Shown in pieces: positions 56,889 to 58,804 of a stretch of DNA of 58,804 nt; position 1 is the first letter of the stretch; each line of letters starts with the position of its first letter. The position numbers and the translations under genes are program-made. The notes beneath the pieces were generated by a model. That model was given only the letters and a program-made list of their open reading frames with translations. It was not told the DNA's origin and searched no databases. Origin of the DNA: a virus; IMG/VR virus record IMGVR_UViG_3300033150_000453, positions 1 through 58,804 of that record. The stretch is one strand, 5' to 3'.

Positions 56889-57565
56889 TGTATTGTCCCT
56901 CGTTTGTTGGTTTGGAACATGGGGGTGAGGAAGCCCATCTTCTCTAATTCAAAAGGTCTGATGAGTCGGCACATACGCTTGGCATGCTCGATGTCGTCGG
57001 TGTTGGCGCGGTAGTATTGGTTGCCCACTAACTCTCCGGCAAAGCGGAACACGATGTCCTTGGTTCGCTCGTTGTGTTGCAACTCCATAAACCACGCACG
57101 CTTGCCGAGTACGTTGTTCTCCCGAAGCCACTCCTTGGTGAAGACTTCTTTGTTGCGTAGGCAACTGCGGATGTGACTGTTGTACCACACGACGCGGTAA
57201 TAGGTATCACCACTGATACCTGAGTCGAAGCGGTCACCCCGGTCTCGATACGCTCTCGCGCCCTCGATGGCCTCGGTGTCGTCGGCATAGCAGACGTAGA
57301 CGAAAGGGTACGGCTTACCGTGCCTGCCTTGGTCACCAATCCATATCGCCACGCCGTCCCTACGCTTGTAAGTGGTGGGGCAGATGATGGTGCAGGTGAA
57401 CTCCTCGTCAGCCTTACTGCGAGAAATGGCACGTTGCATAGCCTCGTTGCAGGTGAAGATGTCGTAGCCGTGGTCGTCCTCAACGTCGCCGTGGAGGTAT
57501 GACCACGCGGCACGGAACTTGCCTCGGTGTATGTTGTCGAAGGTGGTGGGGTATACTATCCGCAT
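56885..57565 (-). CDS. Hypothetical protein, 226 residues
   Basis: 'YPTTFDNIHRGKFRAAWSYL', 'EEFTCTIICPTTYKRRDGVA', 'KPYPFVYVCYADDTEAIEGA', 'TYYRVVWYNSHIRSCLRNKE' and a helical end. The Tyr/Arg-rich alpha/beta character and 'VCYADDTEA' do not match an enzyme I can name. It starts in the stop of the HAD gene (one-base overlap). Confidence 0.62.
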   Translation of the reverse strand: MRIVYPTTFDNIHRGKFRAAWSYLHGDVEDDHGYDIFTCNEAMQRAISRSKADEEFTCTIICPTTYKRRDGVAIWIGDQGRHGKPYPFVYVCYADDTEAIEGARAYRDRGDRFDSGISGDTYYRVVWYNSHIRSCLRNKEVFTKEWLRENNVLGKRAWFMELQHNERTKDIVFRFAGELVGNQYYRANTDDIEHAKRMCRLIRPFELEKMGFLTPMFQTNKRGTIQ

Positions 57566-58044
57566 CAGAACTCTCCTTTGTCACGTGGTACCACTTGGAT
57601 GCAGTCGATGCCGTTGGCCCGCCACATATCGACAACCTGATTGCGGTCGTCGTAAACCCTCTCGATGAGGTCTTCGCCACCCTTGCGGATGTTGTCCAAC
57701 AACTCTTGCTTGAACACGTTGTCGGGGCGATAGTCCCCGTCCTTGCGCATATAGAGCGCGTCGTAGTGGATGCCGTACTGCGCGAGCCACTGCTCGGTCA
57801 CGTCCCTGTTCTTGTCGTTGCGGGCAGAGACGATGACGATGTGTTTGCCCCGCTCTCGCCAGTCCCTGAGGACACTGACCACCAACTCGTTGGGTACGTC
57901 GAGACGCAGGATGTTGTCGGGGTTCTGCCACGCCGCCCACCACGCTTGGCGTTCGTTGCTTGGGTATGGGGCCTGTGCTTCGTCTGCCGCTTGGCGTCTG
58001 CGGTCGACGTTGGCAATGGTGCCGTCTAAATCGAATAGAATCAT
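57565..58044 (-). CDS. HAD-family phosphatase, polynucleotide 3'-phosphatase-like
   Basis: 159 residues. Motif I 'ILFDLDGTIA' (Asp5 nucleophile, Asp7), motif II 'IVIVSARND' (Ser73), motif III Lys in 'LYMRKDGDYRPDNVFKQELL' and motif IV 'VYDDRNQVVDMW'. The 'MRxxGDYRxDxxxKxxLL ... DDRxxVVxMW' pattern is that of the 3'-phosphatase domain of T4 polynucleotide kinase; no kinase domain is present. It would clean 3'-phosphate ends of nucleic acids. Palindrome D lies two bases before its ATG. Confidence 0.85.
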   Translation of the reverse strand: MILFDLDGTIANVDRRRQAADEAQAPYPSNERQAWWAAWQNPDNILRLDVPNELVVSVLRDWRERGKHIVIVSARNDKNRDVTEQWLAQYGIHYDALYMRKDGDYRPDNVFKQELLDNIRKGGEDLIERVYDDRNQVVDMWRANGIDCIQVVPRDKGEF

Positions 58045-58046
58045 GG

Positions 58047-58060
58047 TTAATCCGGATTAA
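58047..58060. promoter_or_regulatory. Palindrome TTAATCCGGATTAA, copy D
   Basis: It encodes the TINPD end and stop of the 58047 gene and finishes two bases before the HAD gene ATG (58044), the same geometry as copies B and C. Confidence 0.65.
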
Positions 58061-58223
58061 TTGTGCGTGTCGAAAGCTCGTCCCTGACTGCGTTGCGCAG
58101 TTCAAGGAACTCAGGCGAGAGCCAACCCTCGCACTTGTCTGCCATCTCTGATATGGCTGTCAACTCTTCAGTCGGTAGGCGCTTAGCCGCTCGCTTGCAA
58201 ATGTTGTAGTGTGGTGTGCTCAT
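58047..58223 (-). CDS. 58-residue protein, first gene of the early operon
   Basis: ATG at 58223. 'STPHYNICKRAAKRLPTEEL', 'TAISEMADKCEGWLSPEFLE' and 'LRNAVRDELSTRTINPD'. Helical, two cysteines. It is the first gene after promoter P1 (about 63 bases) and is preceded by palindrome E. No family known; early first genes are often host takeover proteins. Confidence 0.65.
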   Translation of the reverse strand: MSTPHYNICKRAAKRLPTEELTAISEMADKCEGWLSPEFLELRNAVRDELSTRTINPD

Positions 58224-58228
58224 CTGAA

Positions 58229-58242
58229 TTAATCCGGATTAA
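58229..58242. promoter_or_regulatory. Palindrome TTAATCCGGATTAA, copy E
   Basis: Symmetric to 16 bases (58228-58243). It lies in the 5' leader between promoter P1 and the ATG at 58223, five bases before the start codon. Confidence 0.65.
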
Positions 58243-58285
58243 TCGGCTCCGGGTGCCGCCTATTTGTTCCTTGAATAATGATAGC

Positions 58286-58316
58286 GCAATATACGTAGAT
58301 TATATGGATATTACAA
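58286..58316 (-). promoter_or_regulatory. Early promoter P1, Bacteroidota type
   Basis: Reverse strand TTG (58316-58314), 20-base spacer, TATATTGC (58293-58286), followed by GCTATCA as at P2. Upstream AGATTTCTTACTTATTTC is shared with P2. It is probably the first early promoter, driving 58223 leftwards. Confidence 0.77.
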
Positions 58317-58400
58317 GAAATAAGTAAGAAATCTGCATGGGGTAAGTGCAGGTTTTTCGCGTCCCTGACTCGGAGCGTGGGAAGCGTCCCTGACCCGCAC

Positions 58401-58502
58401 TCGCAGAGCGAGCGCGTCCCTGACTCGGAGCAGGGGAACGAAGGGAGAGGGTCGCAGAGCGAGCGCGTCCCTGACTCGGAGCAGGGGAACGAAGGGAGAG
58501 GG
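58401..58502. repeat. Two perfect 51-base tandem repeats with related partial copies
   Basis: 58401-58451 and 58452-58502 are identical, each beginning TCGCAGAGCGAGCGCGTCCC and containing TGACTCGGAGCAGGGGAACG. Partial relatives (GCGTCCCTGAC..) lie at about 58359 and 58384. GC-rich, just upstream of promoter P1. Confidence 0.85.
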
Positions 58503-58512
58503 AGGGCCGGGG

Positions 58513-58526
58513 TTAATCCGGATTAA
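58513..58526. promoter_or_regulatory. Palindrome TTAATCCGGATTAA, copy F
   Basis: The only copy not next to a start codon. It lies between the 51-base repeats and the terminator at 58548, about 200 bases upstream of promoter P1. Confidence 0.6.
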
Positions 58527-58547
58527 TCAGAGCAGAAACAACGGGGC

Positions 58548-58582
58548 AAAAAAATACCCCGCACCGGGTAGGTGCGGGGTAT
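58548..58582 (-). terminator. Rho-independent terminator for the right-hand gene
   Basis: ATACCCCGCACC (58554-58565) pairs perfectly with GGTGCGGGGTAT (58571-58582), 12 pairs with a 5-base loop. On the reverse strand it is followed by seven T residues (A-run 58548-58554). It sits 17 bases beyond the stop of the 58600 gene and insulates promoter P1. Confidence 0.92.
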
Positions 58583-58599
58583 GTGGGGGGCGCGGGGCC

Positions 58600-58804
58600 T
58601 TAGGCGTTGACCGGGGCGGGGATGATGATTTCCACGCCACACTCGGCCGCCAATTCTTCGATGCATTCGAGGAAATTAGCTCGGGCCGTGTCGCCAAATC
58701 GGAGAGGCACCGTAATCGTCACGCGGTTGGTGTCCTTGCCTTTCGTGACCGTCGTATGAGTCCGCTCAGGTGCCGGGCCGGCTTTTTCGGTGGCCTTAGC
58801 CGCG
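58600..58804 (-). CDS. Hypothetical protein, C-terminal fragment (5' end outside window)
   Basis: The reverse frame is open from the window edge to TAA at 58600-58602: 67 complete codons. An Ala/Lys/Pro/Thr-rich linker ('AAKATEKAGPAPERTHTTVT') leads to 'VTVTITVPLRFGDTARANFL' and 'ECIEELAAECGVEIIIPAPV'. This may be a small alpha/beta domain with two cysteines. No family recognised; its own terminator follows. Confidence 0.6.
   Translation of the reverse strand, partial: AAKATEKAGPAPERTHTTVTKGKDTNRVTITVPLRFGDTARANFLECIEELAAECGVEIIIPAPVNA

Larger units (their letters stand above)
58224..58599. other. 376-base non-coding control region
   Basis: No credible gene. From left to right: palindrome E (58229), an A/T-rich stretch with promoter P1 (58262-58330), a G/C-rich block of repeated GCGTCCCTGAC..GGAG elements (58358-58502) with two perfect 51-base copies, palindrome F (58513), and a terminator for the gene entering from the right (58548-58582). 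The AT-rich/repeat layout would also suit a replication origin, but this is unproven. Confidence 0.6.

Noticed and set aside
58401-58502. Tandem repeats as a CRISPR array
   Set aside because: The copies abut without unique spacers and there are only two.
1-58804. tRNA genes, integrase, insertion sequences or attachment sites
   Set aside because: None recognised by eye on either strand; a tRNA scan and integrase search on the full genome would be needed to exclude them.

Overview
The window is one contiguous piece of a tailed double-stranded DNA phage (or prophage-like contig). Both ends cut through genes: a chaperonin C-terminus on the left and an unknown gene on the right. The host is very probably a member of the Bacteroidota, likely marine or aquatic. 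Three things point there: a signal-peptide protein ending in a type IX secretion (T9SS) type B sorting domain; early promoters of the Bacteroidota form TTG-N20-TATATTG; and A-rich starts or stop/start overlaps in place of Shine-Dalgarno sequences. The order TerL, portal, scaffold, capsid, connectors, large tail hub, injected proteins resembles crAss-like or P22-like podoviruses. Family placement is inference.

Plus strand, 1-41780: GroEL C-terminus, a small conserved protein and GroES (1-793); a reverse-strand winged-helix gene (756-1178); an island of tiny Lys/Arg-rich proteins (1207-2607, resuming at 4100-4746); surface and fibre proteins (2613-9659), four of which share one N-terminal peptide, two being a recent tandem duplication; a small lysis-like cluster with an M15 peptidase (9659-10590); a fibre and a protein with two GroES-like halves (10592-12599); terminase, portal, scaffold and capsid (12578-20018); an accessory capsid-region gene followed by a strong terminator (20082-20877); the T9SS-sorted protein (20891-22123); connectors and tail hub (22137-28415); and internal or ejected proteins ending in a 3218-residue polyvalent protein with a HEAFH metallopeptidase motif (28434-41780).

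Minus strand, 41777-58223: reading back from the right, a long early operon of mostly unknown small genes, with an HAD phosphatase, a RadC-like protein and a ParB-like protein. It is followed by recombination and replication genes: DUF1071/Sak annealing protein, PD-(D/E)XK exonuclease, VirE_N-type primase/SF3 helicase, SNF2-like helicase, two more nucleases and two proteins resembling DnaA domain IV. Three near-identical promoters drive this arm. A perfect palindrome, TTAATCCGGATTAA, occurs six times, five of them 2-18 bases upstream of a start codon. I see no tRNA, integrase or CRISPR array. Nearly every gene overlaps the next by 1-4 bases (ATGA, TAATG), so translation is probably coupled across long transcripts.

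Most interesting points: the phage T9SS-sorted protein, the chaperonin set with a third GroES-like protein, the palindrome fixed next to start codons, and the paralogous anchor-peptide array.
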